Shown piece after piece: positions 40,724 to 49,071 of a DNA stretch of 64,000 nucleotides. Under the pieces are notes generated by a model, which worked only from the letters and a program-made list of their open reading frames with translations, searched no databases and had not been told where the DNA came from. Both the position numbers and the translations under genes were made by a program. Position 1 is the stretch's first letter, and each line of letters opens with the position of its first letter. The stretch is taken from positions 1,312-65,311 of the forward strand of contig NZ_MDCB01000016.1 of the NCBI RefSeq assembly GCF_002939705.1, given 5' to 3'. Origin of the DNA: Xanthomonas albilineans. Its GTDB lineage: Bacteria > Pseudomonadota > Gammaproteobacteria > Xanthomonadales > Xanthomonadaceae.

Positions 40724-41716
40724 TTAGGACTGCGCCAGACCTTGGGTCAGGCGCTCGGCCACCCAACGCTCGGCGAAACCGTCGCCACGCGCGTTCTCGA
40801 TGAAACCGCAATGCCCGCCCCAGCGCGCAATCTCCAGCCGTGCCACGGCCGGCAGACGCAAACTGCGGAAATCGTCCAGAGGAATCACCGGGTCGTCCTC
40901 GGCCATCAGAATGTCGGCCGGTACGCGCAGACCCAATAGACGCTCGCCGGCGATGCTGTAGCTATCGAAATACTCATCCAGGCTGGCGAAACCCGCATGC
41001 CGCTGCGCCAGCCACCCCATCAATCCGCGCATGTCCAGCGCCAGGGTGGCATCGTCGTAACCATGCTGGTCGGGAAACAGCTCGCGCTTGCGCATCAGCG
41101 ATCCACGCCAATTCCGGCGGAAATACCAATCGTAGAACTGCGGGCCGTTCTCGACGCGCTGCATGGCGGCAGCCGGATCCAGCAACGGACACACCGCAGC
41201 CACGCGTTGCAGCGGCAAGCCGGCCACCGGTGCGCGCAACGCCAGACGCAATGCGAAATTGCCGCCAAGCGAATAACCAGCGACCAACAGTGTCGGCGCC
41301 GGGAAACGCCGCCATAGATCGCAGGCGGCATTGAACACTTCGTCCAGGCGATCGGAATGGAACAGGTCCACGTTGAGGTGATGGGTATCGCCGTGATCGC
41401 GGAAATTGAGTCGGAACACTTGGTAACCGTGGGCAACCATCTGTGCGGCGGTCAAACACATGTAGCTCGAATCGGCACTGCCTTCCCAACCGTGCAACAG
41501 CAGCACCGTGCCACGCGGGGCAACATCGGCCGGCACGCTCAACCAACCCTGCAGGCGCACGCCGTCGCCACCATCGAGGATATGCGAGGTGGTGGTCGCA
41601 CCGCTGGCGACAAGCCGTTGTTCGCCACGGCGTACGCGCAACATGCTGGAACCCAGCACCGATTGCACGTGGGGATTGCGCAACCAGCGTGGTGGGGAGT
41701 AATCGGTCGCGTTCAT
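40724..41716 (-). CDS. YheT-type alpha/beta hydrolase
   Basis: 330 aa. HGWEGSADSSY forms the oxyanion loop, the nucleophilic Ser is in AGYSLGGNFALRLA, the Asp is in MAEDDPVIPLDDF and the His is in RWGGHCGFIEN. The N-terminal PPRWLRNPHVQSVLGS is typical of the YheT / ABHD1 group. Substrate unknown, probably a lipid or aliphatic ester. The ATG at 41716 is used although the frame is open upstream. Confidence 0.88.
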   Translation of the reverse strand: MNATDYSPPRWLRNPHVQSVLGSSMLRVRRGEQRLVASGATTTSHILDGGDGVRLQGWLSVPADVAPRGTVLLLHGWEGSADSSYMCLTAAQMVAHGYQVFRLNFRDHGDTHHLNVDLFHSDRLDEVFNAACDLWRRFPAPTLLVAGYSLGGNFALRLALRAPVAGLPLQRVAAVCPLLDPAAAMQRVENGPQFYDWYFRRNWRGSLMRKRELFPDQHGYDDATLALDMRGLMGWLAQRHAGFASLDEYFDSYSIAGERLLGLRVPADILMAEDDPVIPLDDFRSLRLPAVARLEIARWGGHCGFIENARGDGFAERWVAERLTQGLAQS

Positions 41717-41783
41717 GGGAGATGAGCTTGCATGCAGAGGAGAGAGTAATCGGTTAACCACCGCGCCACCGGTGTTCCAGGGT

Positions 41784-42578
41784 TCAGCCTTGTTCCATTG
41801 CCGTGACGATGCGCGCGCGCGCCGTCTCGGCGATGCGCCGCCGTCCTTCCACGTCCTGCAAGCGGATCGGCTCGAGAAAATGCACTTCAGCCACACGACC
41901 CGGCTCGCCGAGCATGCGCACCACATTGACCAAGAAACTCTCCTGCGGCCCGAACGCCACGACCGCCTGGGCCGAACCGCCTAGCCCATAACGCAGCGCC
42001 ACCGGCTGCACAGGCACCTCGACTTCCACTGCAGCCTGGAAGATCCGCGCATGGAACGGACCGATCTCATGACCGCTACGGGTGCGCCCTTCCGGAAACA
42101 CTCCGACCGAACGCCCCGAGCGCAACTCTTCCCGCATGGCCTGCAGCACACCACTCAACGATGCGTTGCTGCCACGCTGGTGGAAGATGGTCCGCACGCG
42201 CACGGCCAACCAGCCGATCAGGGGCCAGCCGGCAATCTCATGCTTGGCAACGAAGGCCATCATGCGCTGGCTATGCAACATCACGATATCGATCCAGCTT
42301 ACATGGTTGGCCACGAAAAACACCGGATTGGGCAATGGTGCGCCGATACGGCGCACCCGCAGGCCGAAGATGCGCAGGAAGCAGATCGACCACCAGCACG
42401 CCATGCGATCGCCCAAGGACTCGGCACCGCCGCGCCCCGGCGACAAGACCATGCACACCAGCACGCACGGTGTCGATACCGACACGTGCAGTGCCAGCAG
42501 CGGGACACGATAGCCGTAACGAATCCAGCGCAGCGCTCCACCCTGTTGGCGCGTGGCAATGTGCAAGAACTCACTCAT
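41784..42578 (-). CDS. Lysophospholipid acyltransferase (PlsC family)
   Basis: 264-aa inner-membrane acyltransferase. The catalytic motif is NHVSWIDIVM and the acceptor motif FPEGRTRSG. A hydrophobic N-terminal helix (VPLLALHVSVSTPCVLVCMV) anchors it. It esterifies the second position of lysophosphatidate or an ornithine-type lyso-lipid. This copy has the usual family length. The one at 6009-6611 is shorter. Confidence 0.88.
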   Translation of the reverse strand: MSEFLHIATRQQGGALRWIRYGYRVPLLALHVSVSTPCVLVCMVLSPGRGGAESLGDRMACWWSICFLRIFGLRVRRIGAPLPNPVFFVANHVSWIDIVMLHSQRMMAFVAKHEIAGWPLIGWLAVRVRTIFHQRGSNASLSGVLQAMREELRSGRSVGVFPEGRTRSGHEIGPFHARIFQAAVEVEVPVQPVALRYGLGGSAQAVVAFGPQESFLVNVVRMLGEPGRVAEVHFLEPIRLQDVEGRRRIAETARARIVTAMEQG

Positions 42579-42678
42579 TCGGTGAAGGTTACCGGAAGCA
42601 GGAGGGCCAAGCGGGCTATTGTGTCAGTCTCACGCCGCTCGCGCGGCGACAGTTGCGCGGCGGCACCGCGCACCAGGC

Positions 42679-43098
42679 TCAACCACGCGCGATCACCGCC
42701 AGGGTCAGCCGCGACACGCACACCGGTTTGCCCGCCGCATCCTCGATGCGGATCTCCCACACCTGGGTGGTTCGGCCGATATGCAATGGCCGGGTGGTAC
42801 CGACGACCCACCCGCTGCGCACGCTGCGCAGGTGATTGGCGTTGATCTCAATGCCCACACAGACCTGATCCGGCCTCACGCACAGATTACCGGCGCTGCT
42901 GCCCAGGGTCTCGGCCAGCACCACCGAGGCGCCGCCGTGCAGGATCCCGTATGGCTGCAGCGTGCGCGCATCCACCGGCATCGTCGCGCGCAACCAGTCC
43001 GACCCGGCCTCGCTGAAAACGATACCCAACTGCGCAACCAGGGTGTCGCGCGCATCGGCATTGAGGGCATCCAGATCGACCGGTTCACGAAAAGCCAT
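42679..43098 (-). CDS. PaaI/MenI-type hotdog thioesterase
   Basis: 139 aa, single hotdog domain. LHGGASVVLAETLGSSAGN carries the catalytic Glu, and HIGRTTQVWEIRI is the following strand pair. Members split aromatic or naphthoyl acyl-CoAs (EntH, MenI, PaaI). Which one cannot be told here. On the strand of the surrounding lipid genes. Confidence 0.85.
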   Translation of the reverse strand: MAFREPVDLDALNADARDTLVAQLGIVFSEAGSDWLRATMPVDARTLQPYGILHGGASVVLAETLGSSAGNLCVRPDQVCVGIEINANHLRSVRSGWVVGTTRPLHIGRTTQVWEIRIEDAAGKPVCVSRLTLAVIARG

Positions 43099-43200
43099 GC
43101 GCCAATCCCTACAGTCAAATAATCCCCAGCCTACCGCCAAGCAGGCCGCGATACCGCACCGTTGGCACTTTTCCAGCCACCCGATCCCCGATTGCGGCGC

Positions 43201-45192
43201 TCAGAGAATCGGCACCAAGCCGGACCCGAACGCCGTCAGCATCCTTACCAGCAGCCACTTCGGACCGACGTCGACCTCGGGGAAATCACCCACTGCGATG
43301 TAGCAGCGGTGGAAGCCAGGATCGTGCCGGGTCAACGGGGCCGGGCAATCGGGGCCGGGCTGGAAGGCGTAGTCGGTGGCATAGCGCCACGGCCACAAAT
43401 CCAGCACCGGCAACGATTCGGAGAGTTTGTCGATGCTGTAATTCAAGCCCGACAGCAGCGGCGGCTTGACCCGTGGCGCCACCACCCAGGAATTCTCCGG
43501 CTCGATGTCGCGGTCGATGCTGGCCGCCAATGCCTGGGCAAAGACCGGATCGTCGACGATCACCGCCCCCTCGGTGTTGTAGGTTTCGCTACGCGGGTCG
43601 AAGTTGTGTGACCCGATCACCCCGACACGGCGATCCACCACCAGCGACTTGGCATGCACGCCCATGCGCGCGCCCTCACGGGTCACCGGCAGCGGGTGGT
43701 TGGCGATACGTCGGCTCAGGTAGGGCCGGGTCTCGGTCCGCAACAGGCGGCGCTCGACCTGGCTGCCGTCGCCACGACTTCCGGACGGCCCACCGCTACC
43801 GCTGCCCAGCAAGGAAAGGCGCTTGTCGGCGCTGCCGCCGACCGGCGCATTGGGCACGGGCGTCGGCACGGCAACGGTCTCGCCATCGGGCAGTTCCCCG
43901 CGCAACGGCGCGGGGAGCAAATTGGCGTAGTCCACCGGCGCATCCAGCGGGAACGGCATGTACTCGTAGATGTCCAGGCCCAGCGCGCGCAGGTTGCGCC
44001 GCTTGTACTTGTAGGACAGCGCATAGACCACCGGATTGTCGGTGGAGGCCAGACTGTTGCTGGCCACCACCACGCGTGGTGGATGCGCCCGCTTGCGCAG
44101 GTCGCGGAAGATCGCCTGCGCCGGGTCCGATAGCACCAGGTAGGGCGTCTGCAGCAGGATCTCCTCGCGCGCCTCGGCAATCAGATGATCGAGCCGTGGC
44201 GCGGTGGATATCGCTTTGGGTCCATGCTCGCGACGATGCTTTTGCGGCAGGTCGGCGACGTAGTCCACATGCTCGACCGGCAGCGCCGGCAACACGAACG
44301 CGTTCTCCACGAACGCTGGATCAGCCGCCTCCTGACTCACCCGCTGGACCCGTTCGGGGCGCAGGAACTGGGCCGGCGGCAGTGCCGGCACGCCATCGCG
44401 CAACAACATCTTGCCGACGTCGTTGAGCCGCGCCACAGGCACGCTGCGCCGCGCCTCCCAGTACGTATCAAAACTGGCGGCCATCGTGCGCGCCACCGGG
44501 CCGGCCACCAGCACGTCGCGGTCGCGGAAGTTGTATTCGCTGTCCCAGTCGAAATAATCATCCTGGTAGTTGCGCCCGCCGGCCACACCGACCGCCTCGT
44601 CCACCACCAACAGCTTATTGTGCATGCGCTGGTTGAAGTGGCGGAAACAGCACAGCACGCTGGCCGCATAGTGCAGGTAATTGGTCTTGGCCAGGCCGAA
44701 GGTGGGGTTGTAGATGCGTAGCGAGAAGTTTTCGTGCGCCCCGGCCAACGCGCCGAGAATCTGCAAATCGGAGATCGCCGAAAGTTGGTCGATCAGCACC
44801 CGTACCTTGACCCCACGCCGCGCCGCGTCCAGCAGTTCGTCCATCACCAACCGTGCGCTATCGTCCTTGTCGAAGATGTAGGTCTGCAGATCGATACTAT
44901 GGCTGGCACTGCGAATCAGGTTGATCCGCGCCACCAACGCTTCCTCGCCGTGATCCAGGATGATGGCGTAATGGTGCGGCGCGCCGCCGTCGGACTGCGC
45001 GAAGGCCTTACCGGCCAACCCGCGCAATGGCGAGGCGAGCGCGCAGTGGTCGCTGCGCGTGCAGGTCAGTTGACGGTCTTGCGCGGCCTCCGCAATCGCC
45101 AGGGCACGGGCATGCTGTGTGTGCGACAGCGTCGCGCAACCACTGGCGAGCAGCAACACCGCCAGCACCACTCCCCTTATCAATACTGTCAC
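43201..45192 (-). CDS. Phospholipase D-family lipoprotein (cardiolipin-synthase-like)
   Basis: 663 aa with a lipoprotein signal VTVLIRGVVLAVLLLASGC (Cys19) and two HKD motifs, RMHNKLLVVDEAVG and GVHAKSLVVDRRVG. It resembles ClsC-type cardiolipin synthases, which work on phosphatidyl groups. Between the HKD halves is a Gly/Ser-rich insert (LLGSGSGGPSGSRGDGS). The GTG start overlaps the stop of the YceI gene (GTGA), showing coupling. Confidence 0.88.
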   Translation of the reverse strand: MTVLIRGVVLAVLLLASGCATLSHTQHARALAIAEAAQDRQLTCTRSDHCALASPLRGLAGKAFAQSDGGAPHHYAIILDHGEEALVARINLIRSASHSIDLQTYIFDKDDSARLVMDELLDAARRGVKVRVLIDQLSAISDLQILGALAGAHENFSLRIYNPTFGLAKTNYLHYAASVLCCFRHFNQRMHNKLLVVDEAVGVAGGRNYQDDYFDWDSEYNFRDRDVLVAGPVARTMAASFDTYWEARRSVPVARLNDVGKMLLRDGVPALPPAQFLRPERVQRVSQEAADPAFVENAFVLPALPVEHVDYVADLPQKHRREHGPKAISTAPRLDHLIAEAREEILLQTPYLVLSDPAQAIFRDLRKRAHPPRVVVASNSLASTDNPVVYALSYKYKRRNLRALGLDIYEYMPFPLDAPVDYANLLPAPLRGELPDGETVAVPTPVPNAPVGGSADKRLSLLGSGSGGPSGSRGDGSQVERRLLRTETRPYLSRRIANHPLPVTREGARMGVHAKSLVVDRRVGVIGSHNFDPRSETYNTEGAVIVDDPVFAQALAASIDRDIEPENSWVVAPRVKPPLLSGLNYSIDKLSESLPVLDLWPWRYATDYAFQPGPDCPAPLTRHDPGFHRCYIAVGDFPEVDVGPKWLLVRMLTAFGSGLVPIL

Positions 45193-45809
45193 CGAACGCC
45201 CGCCTCGACCAACCGCGTATGAAACACGAACGTGACCCGATCGCTCAAGGCCAGATCCCACTTATCCATCCCGTAACGCCCACGCAACACCGTACCGCGA
45301 CTGATGACATCGCAATCATAGCCGGGCCGGCTGCATGCGGCCGGCATCACGGTCAACGCTTCGGGGTGACTGACTCCACGGATGCTCAAGATTCCCGATA
45401 CCGACCCACCGCTGGTCAACAACCGCGGGGAAAACGGTTGCGAATCGAAGGAAACGACGGGGTAGCGCGCGGCATCGAAGAAATCCTCCCCGCGCATCCA
45501 GCCGGTATAGCGTGGTTTGTCGGGGATCTCCGCGTAGGCAGTGAACAAGCGTAGACGCACCTGGTGACGACCATCCGGCAGGACGTGGACGACACTTTCG
45601 TAACGCGGGAAAACGCCTTCGATACGCAATCCGAAACGTGTGCGGATATAGAAACCGAAGTGCGATTGCGTTGGGTCGAAAGCGTAGTCGCCTGGCGGCA
45701 GCTGCGTCGCAGAGGTTTGCGCGCCGTCAGCAGCGGACAGCAGACACAAGGGCAACAACGCGGCGCACAGCGCCGCAGTCAAATGACGACGGCGCCGAAT
45801 CAAGGCCAC
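45189..45809 (-). CDS. YceI-family periplasmic protein
   Basis: About 206 aa. A basic N-terminus and hydrophobic core (LTAALCAALLPLCLLSA) form a signal peptide. The lipocalin-like YceI domain follows (YAFDPTQSHFGFYIRTRFGL, ARYPVVSFDSQ). Such proteins bind isoprenoid or other lipids in the periplasm. The start is uncertain: GTG at 45809 overlaps sixA by ten bases, TTG at 45803 by four. Confidence 0.85.
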   Translation of the reverse strand: MALIRRRRHLTAALCAALLPLCLLSAADGAQTSATQLPPGDYAFDPTQSHFGFYIRTRFGLRIEGVFPRYESVVHVLPDGRHQVRLRLFTAYAEIPDKPRYTGWMRGEDFFDAARYPVVSFDSQPFSPRLLTSGGSVSGILSIRGVSHPEALTVMPAACSRPGYDCDVISRGTVLRGRYGMDKWDLALSDRVTFVFHTRLVEAGVR

Positions 45810-46288
45810 CAGAAAGCGTTCAGGCGTGCCACGCCGGGCTCGATCGGCGCCTCTTGTGGAACCGCCAGCACGGCGATACTGGCGGTGGGCATGCCGCGGT
45901 AGTCGCCGGACTGACCGCTGTGCATCAGCGCGACTAGCCGCTCCAGACCTGGGTTGTGGCCGACCAATAACAACCGCTCGACGTCGCGATGGCCGTCCAG
46001 CAGGTCGGCCAGGGTACCGGAGGTGGCTTCGTAGATGCACGGCTCCAAGCGTTGCTCGACATAACCGGTCAAGCCCAGGATCGCCTCCAGCGTCTCGCGC
46101 GCGCGGCGTGCCGGCGAACACAGCACCCTGTCCGGCACCAGACGTTGTTCCAGCAGCCAGCGCCCGGCCACCTCCGCCTCGGCCAGACCGTGCGGTGACA
46201 GCGGTCGGTCGAAATCTGCCTGACCGGTGTCGGCCGGCTCGGCGTGGGCATGGCGCAGCAGGATCACTTCTCGCAAAACGATGGTCAT
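45800..46288 (-). CDS. sixA: Phosphohistidine phosphatase SixA
   Basis: 162-aa histidine-phosphatase-fold protein. The catalytic motif is LLRHAHAEPADTGQADFDRP and the second His is in LLLVGHNPGLERL. It removes phosphate from phosphohistidine, for example on HPt domains or the nitrogen phosphotransferase system. Three bases after the ParA gene and overlapping the YceI gene. Confidence 0.92.
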   Translation of the reverse strand: MTIVLREVILLRHAHAEPADTGQADFDRPLSPHGLAEAEVAGRWLLEQRLVPDRVLCSPARRARETLEAILGLTGYVEQRLEPCIYEATSGTLADLLDGHRDVERLLLVGHNPGLERLVALMHSGQSGDYRGMPTASIAVLAVPQEAPIEPGVARLNAFWWP

Positions 46289-46291
46289 CGG

Positions 46292-46924
46292 TCAGGCCTT
46301 CTTGAGCCACTTGAGCAACGGCTCCCAGTCCAGTTGATGGTCGCGGACCTGGGCGGAGCGGTAATCGAACAAACTGCGGCCCAGCCCGACCAGCACCACA
46401 TAGGCCTGGCTGTCGCGTAGTTGCCCCACCACCGGGTAAGGCCACTCACCGAGCATCTGCAACGCCTGTTGGGTCGCGTGGGTCCACGGCTTGCCGCGGT
46501 TGAGCAGCAGCCCGACCGGCAACTTGCGCTGGTGGACCCGCGGCACCTTGGCCAGTGTGTTGAGGAAGCCGACGCTGGCCTCGATGTCCAGCGCCGAAGG
46601 CGTCAACGGCACCACCACCGCATCGGCCTCGTCCAGGAAAGGTGCCAGGTCCTCGGCCATGGCACCGGCAGGAGCATCGATGATCACCCGCTGCGCATCG
46701 TCCGGCAGCGCCGCACGCCAGGCGCGCTTGCGGCTGACATCGATTGGCAGCACCGCGCTGTCCAGACCGACACGGCGTTCGGCCCAGCGGGTCGAGGAAC
46801 CCTGGGGATCGGCATCGGCCAGCACCGTCCGCTTATCGGCCAGCGCATAGAACGCGGCCAAGTGCGTGGCGATGGTGGTTTTGCCCACGCCGCCCTTGGA
46901 GCTAGCCACCAGGATCGTCTTCAT
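46292..46924 (-). CDS. ParA-family ATPase
   Basis: 210 aa. The deviant Walker A is KGGVGKTT ([18 protein letters not shown]). Walker A' is in [17 protein letters not shown], and Walker B in [11 protein letters not shown]. No partner ParB is nearby. It is the first gene of the four-gene operon with sixA, yceI and the phospholipase. It is shorter than chromosomal ParA and closer to the orphan MinD/VirC1-like group that positions cargo. Confidence 0.9.
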   Translation of the reverse strand: MKTILVASSKGGVGKTTIATHLAAFYALADKRTVLADADPQGSSTRWAERRVGLDSAVLPIDVSRKRAWRAALPDDAQRVIIDAPAGAMAEDLAPFLDEADAVVVPLTPSALDIEASVGFLNTLAKVPRVHQRKLPVGLLLNRGKPWTHATQQALQMLGEWPYPVVGQLRDSQAYVVLVGLGRSLFDYRSAQVRDHQLDWEPLLKWLKKA

Positions 46925-47242
46925 GCACGCCTCGCCTCCGCGGAAGAACCCGAAGCGTACACCTGCGCTCCGTCAGCAGGTAGTCAACGCGGGTTTTCAG
47001 ACAGACTGTTCGAGCCTCAATGGCAGTAGGAATGGAAAACGCTCCGGTCAGCAGTGCGTGAGGGTTCGTATTTCAATTTCTTGTTGGGACTGGCCTTCCA
47101 GGCGGACCCTAAGACCCGCGAGAAAAACTGCATGAGAAAAGCGCGATTGGTCCAAAGCTTGTCAACGATGATGTCGACGTTTCCGACACTAAAGTGATGC
47201 AACTGCATGCATTGCGCGAATGCGCCAAAGGTCCGCTCAGCC
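46925..47242. other. Intergenic stretch upstream of the ParA operon
   Basis: Somewhat AT-richer than the neighbours. A 63-aa minus-strand frame (47017-47208, opening MQLHHFSVGNVDIIVDKLW) is present without a ribosome-binding site or any family likeness, and I do not call it. No clear promoter boxes seen. Confidence 0.35.
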
Positions 47243-48151
47243 CTATGCGCCCAGCACCCACAGCCACGCCGGCAATGTGAGCAGCGACAGCAAGATGCCG
47301 TAACCGACCAGCGCGGCCGCCAGCCGCGGTGCCAACCGGTGCGAGATCGCCAACAGCGCCGCAGTGATCATGGTCGGCATCGCAGACTCCAGCACATTGG
47401 CTTGAAGCAGTTGCCCGCGTAGGCCCAGGGCCAACGACAGCAGCCAGACGAGTGCTGGCAGCAGTAGCAGCTTCAGCGCCAGCCCGGCGGCAAGCGGCAC
47501 CAATTCATCGCGCGGCAATCGCAACTGGATCGAAAAACCGACCGCCAGCATCACCAGCGGTAGCATCGCATCGGCCAGATGTTGCAAACCCGAGGCGATC
47601 CAGGTAGGTGGCCGCACAGGCATCAGCGTGAGTGCGAACGCCAAGGCCCACAGCGGCGGAAAGCGCGCCATCCGCGACAGCGTCTGCTTCGGCGAGGGCG
47701 GCGCCTCGCCGCTGTAGCGCGCCAACACGTACAGGCCGAAGCTCGACAACAACACGAAGGTGCCGAACTGGTCGTAGACCACCGCATACGGCAAAGCCGC
47801 CTCGCCAAGCAGCGCATGCACCATCGGGTAACCGATGAAGCTGGTATTGCCCAATGCCACGCATAACAACAGGACCGCCTGCTGTTCGCGGCGCAGACGC
47901 AGCGGAGTGCGCAGCACCAGCACCGCCAGAACCGTCGCAGCGGTGAATAACCACGGCGTCAGCACCAGTCCCAGCAGAGTCCGATCCAGTTGCAGGCGCG
48001 GCACGTACATCAGCACCGAAGCAGGCAAACACAGGTAGAGCACTACTGCGTTGAGCACATCTGTGGTACTGGGTGGCAGCACGCGCAGGCGCGCGAACAG
48101 CTTGCCAAGGGCCAGCATGGTCAGGATCAGCGCAAACGCATCGAAGGCCAT
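47243..48151 (-). CDS. AEC-family permease
   Basis: 302 aa with about ten hydrophobic helices. It belongs to the auxin-efflux-carrier superfamily: VVLYLCLPASVLMYVPR near the N-terminus, CVALGNTSFIGYPMVHALLG in the middle, and ESAMPTMITAALLAISH near the C-terminus. Bacterial members export or import malate and other organic acids. The substrate is not predictable. Confidence 0.85.
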   Translation of the reverse strand: MAFDAFALILTMLALGKLFARLRVLPPSTTDVLNAVVLYLCLPASVLMYVPRLQLDRTLLGLVLTPWLFTAATVLAVLVLRTPLRLRREQQAVLLLCVALGNTSFIGYPMVHALLGEAALPYAVVYDQFGTFVLLSSFGLYVLARYSGEAPPSPKQTLSRMARFPPLWALAFALTLMPVRPPTWIASGLQHLADAMLPLVMLAVGFSIQLRLPRDELVPLAAGLALKLLLLPALVWLLSLALGLRGQLLQANVLESAMPTMITAALLAISHRLAPRLAAALVGYGILLSLLTLPAWLWVLGA

Positions 48152-48257
48152 CGGTGCTACAGGGCTCTGCGCAGGTTACGCTGCCACTTGCACGCAGGCG
48201 GCGTGGCCACAGCGGCGACGGTGGCTAGCACCGCGCCGCGCGCCGCCATGTCGCGGC

Positions 48258-48911
48258 TCAAGGCCAGGCCGGCGGCGCAGCCTGCCAGGCAGCGTGGACA
48301 TCGGCCAGCGTGGCGCGCTCGGCGGCGCGCCAGTTCGGTAGCAAGGCGGCGAAATCGGCACCGCCACCCCATTTATCCGGCCAGGTACGGACGGCGGCAG
48401 CGTACCACTTGACCGCTTCGTCCTTGCGCTGCAAGCGCCACAGGACCAGTGCCAGGGTCGGCGGGATCCAATCCGGCGCGGCTGGATGGCCGTTGATCAG
48501 CCCACTCCATTGGTTCAAGGCGCCAGCTGGATCGCCGATGCGCAGCAGGCTCCAGCCGTAATTCCACGCCATCTGGCGACGCTGCGCACTACCTGAGAGC
48601 CCTTGCAATGCCTCTTGGTACAGCTGTTTGCCCAGTTCCTGGTGGCCGTCCGTCATGGCGATAGCGGCCAGTTGCGCGCACGCCTCGCTCGTACCCGAGC
48701 CCGCATACGAATTGCGCTGCACTGTATTGGCAAGACGCTCCACCAGCGCATCGCCAGTGCCAGCAATAGCAACCACCGGACGCGTGGTGCTGGCGTCTTG
48801 ATCGAAATAGAACTCTTTCGGTGCCGGCAACGCTTGCGCCTGCGCACCTGTCATACCAACTGCCCCGATGCAAGCCAGCACTGCGGCCATGACCCGTGCG
48901 TATATCTTCAC
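48258..48911 (-). CDS. Exported TPR-like protein (217 aa)
   Basis: GTG start with AAGGGG eight bases upstream. Signal peptide VKIYARVMAAVLACIGAVG to TGAQA. The mature protein is helical with TPR-like pairs (ELGKQLYQEALQGLSGSA, MAWNYGWSLLRIGDPAGALN, WRLQRKDEAVKWYAAAVRTW). No specific family. Divergent from the oxidoreductase gene. Confidence 0.72.
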   Translation of the reverse strand: MKIYARVMAAVLACIGAVGMTGAQAQALPAPKEFYFDQDASTTRPVVAIAGTGDALVERLANTVQRNSYAGSGTSEACAQLAAIAMTDGHQELGKQLYQEALQGLSGSAQRRQMAWNYGWSLLRIGDPAGALNQWSGLINGHPAAPDWIPPTLALVLWRLQRKDEAVKWYAAAVRTWPDKWGGGADFAALLPNWRAAERATLADVHAAWQAAPPAWP

Positions 48912-49071
48912 TACTGAAACCCCTTGGAGTTCGTCTCCTCCCTTTTGCCCCATCCTAACCGCCCGCAATTCCACGAGCGAGCGCCTGCTTGCAAAAACGC
49001 GACTGATACAATCATAAGCGCGCGCACGGTAAAGCATGACGCGCGTCAGCCTTTCATCCTTGGGCAAGTAC

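Noticed and set aside
47017-47208. 63-aa minus-strand ORF upstream of the ParA operon
   Set aside because: No ribosome-binding site, no family likeness and no context. Could be chance.
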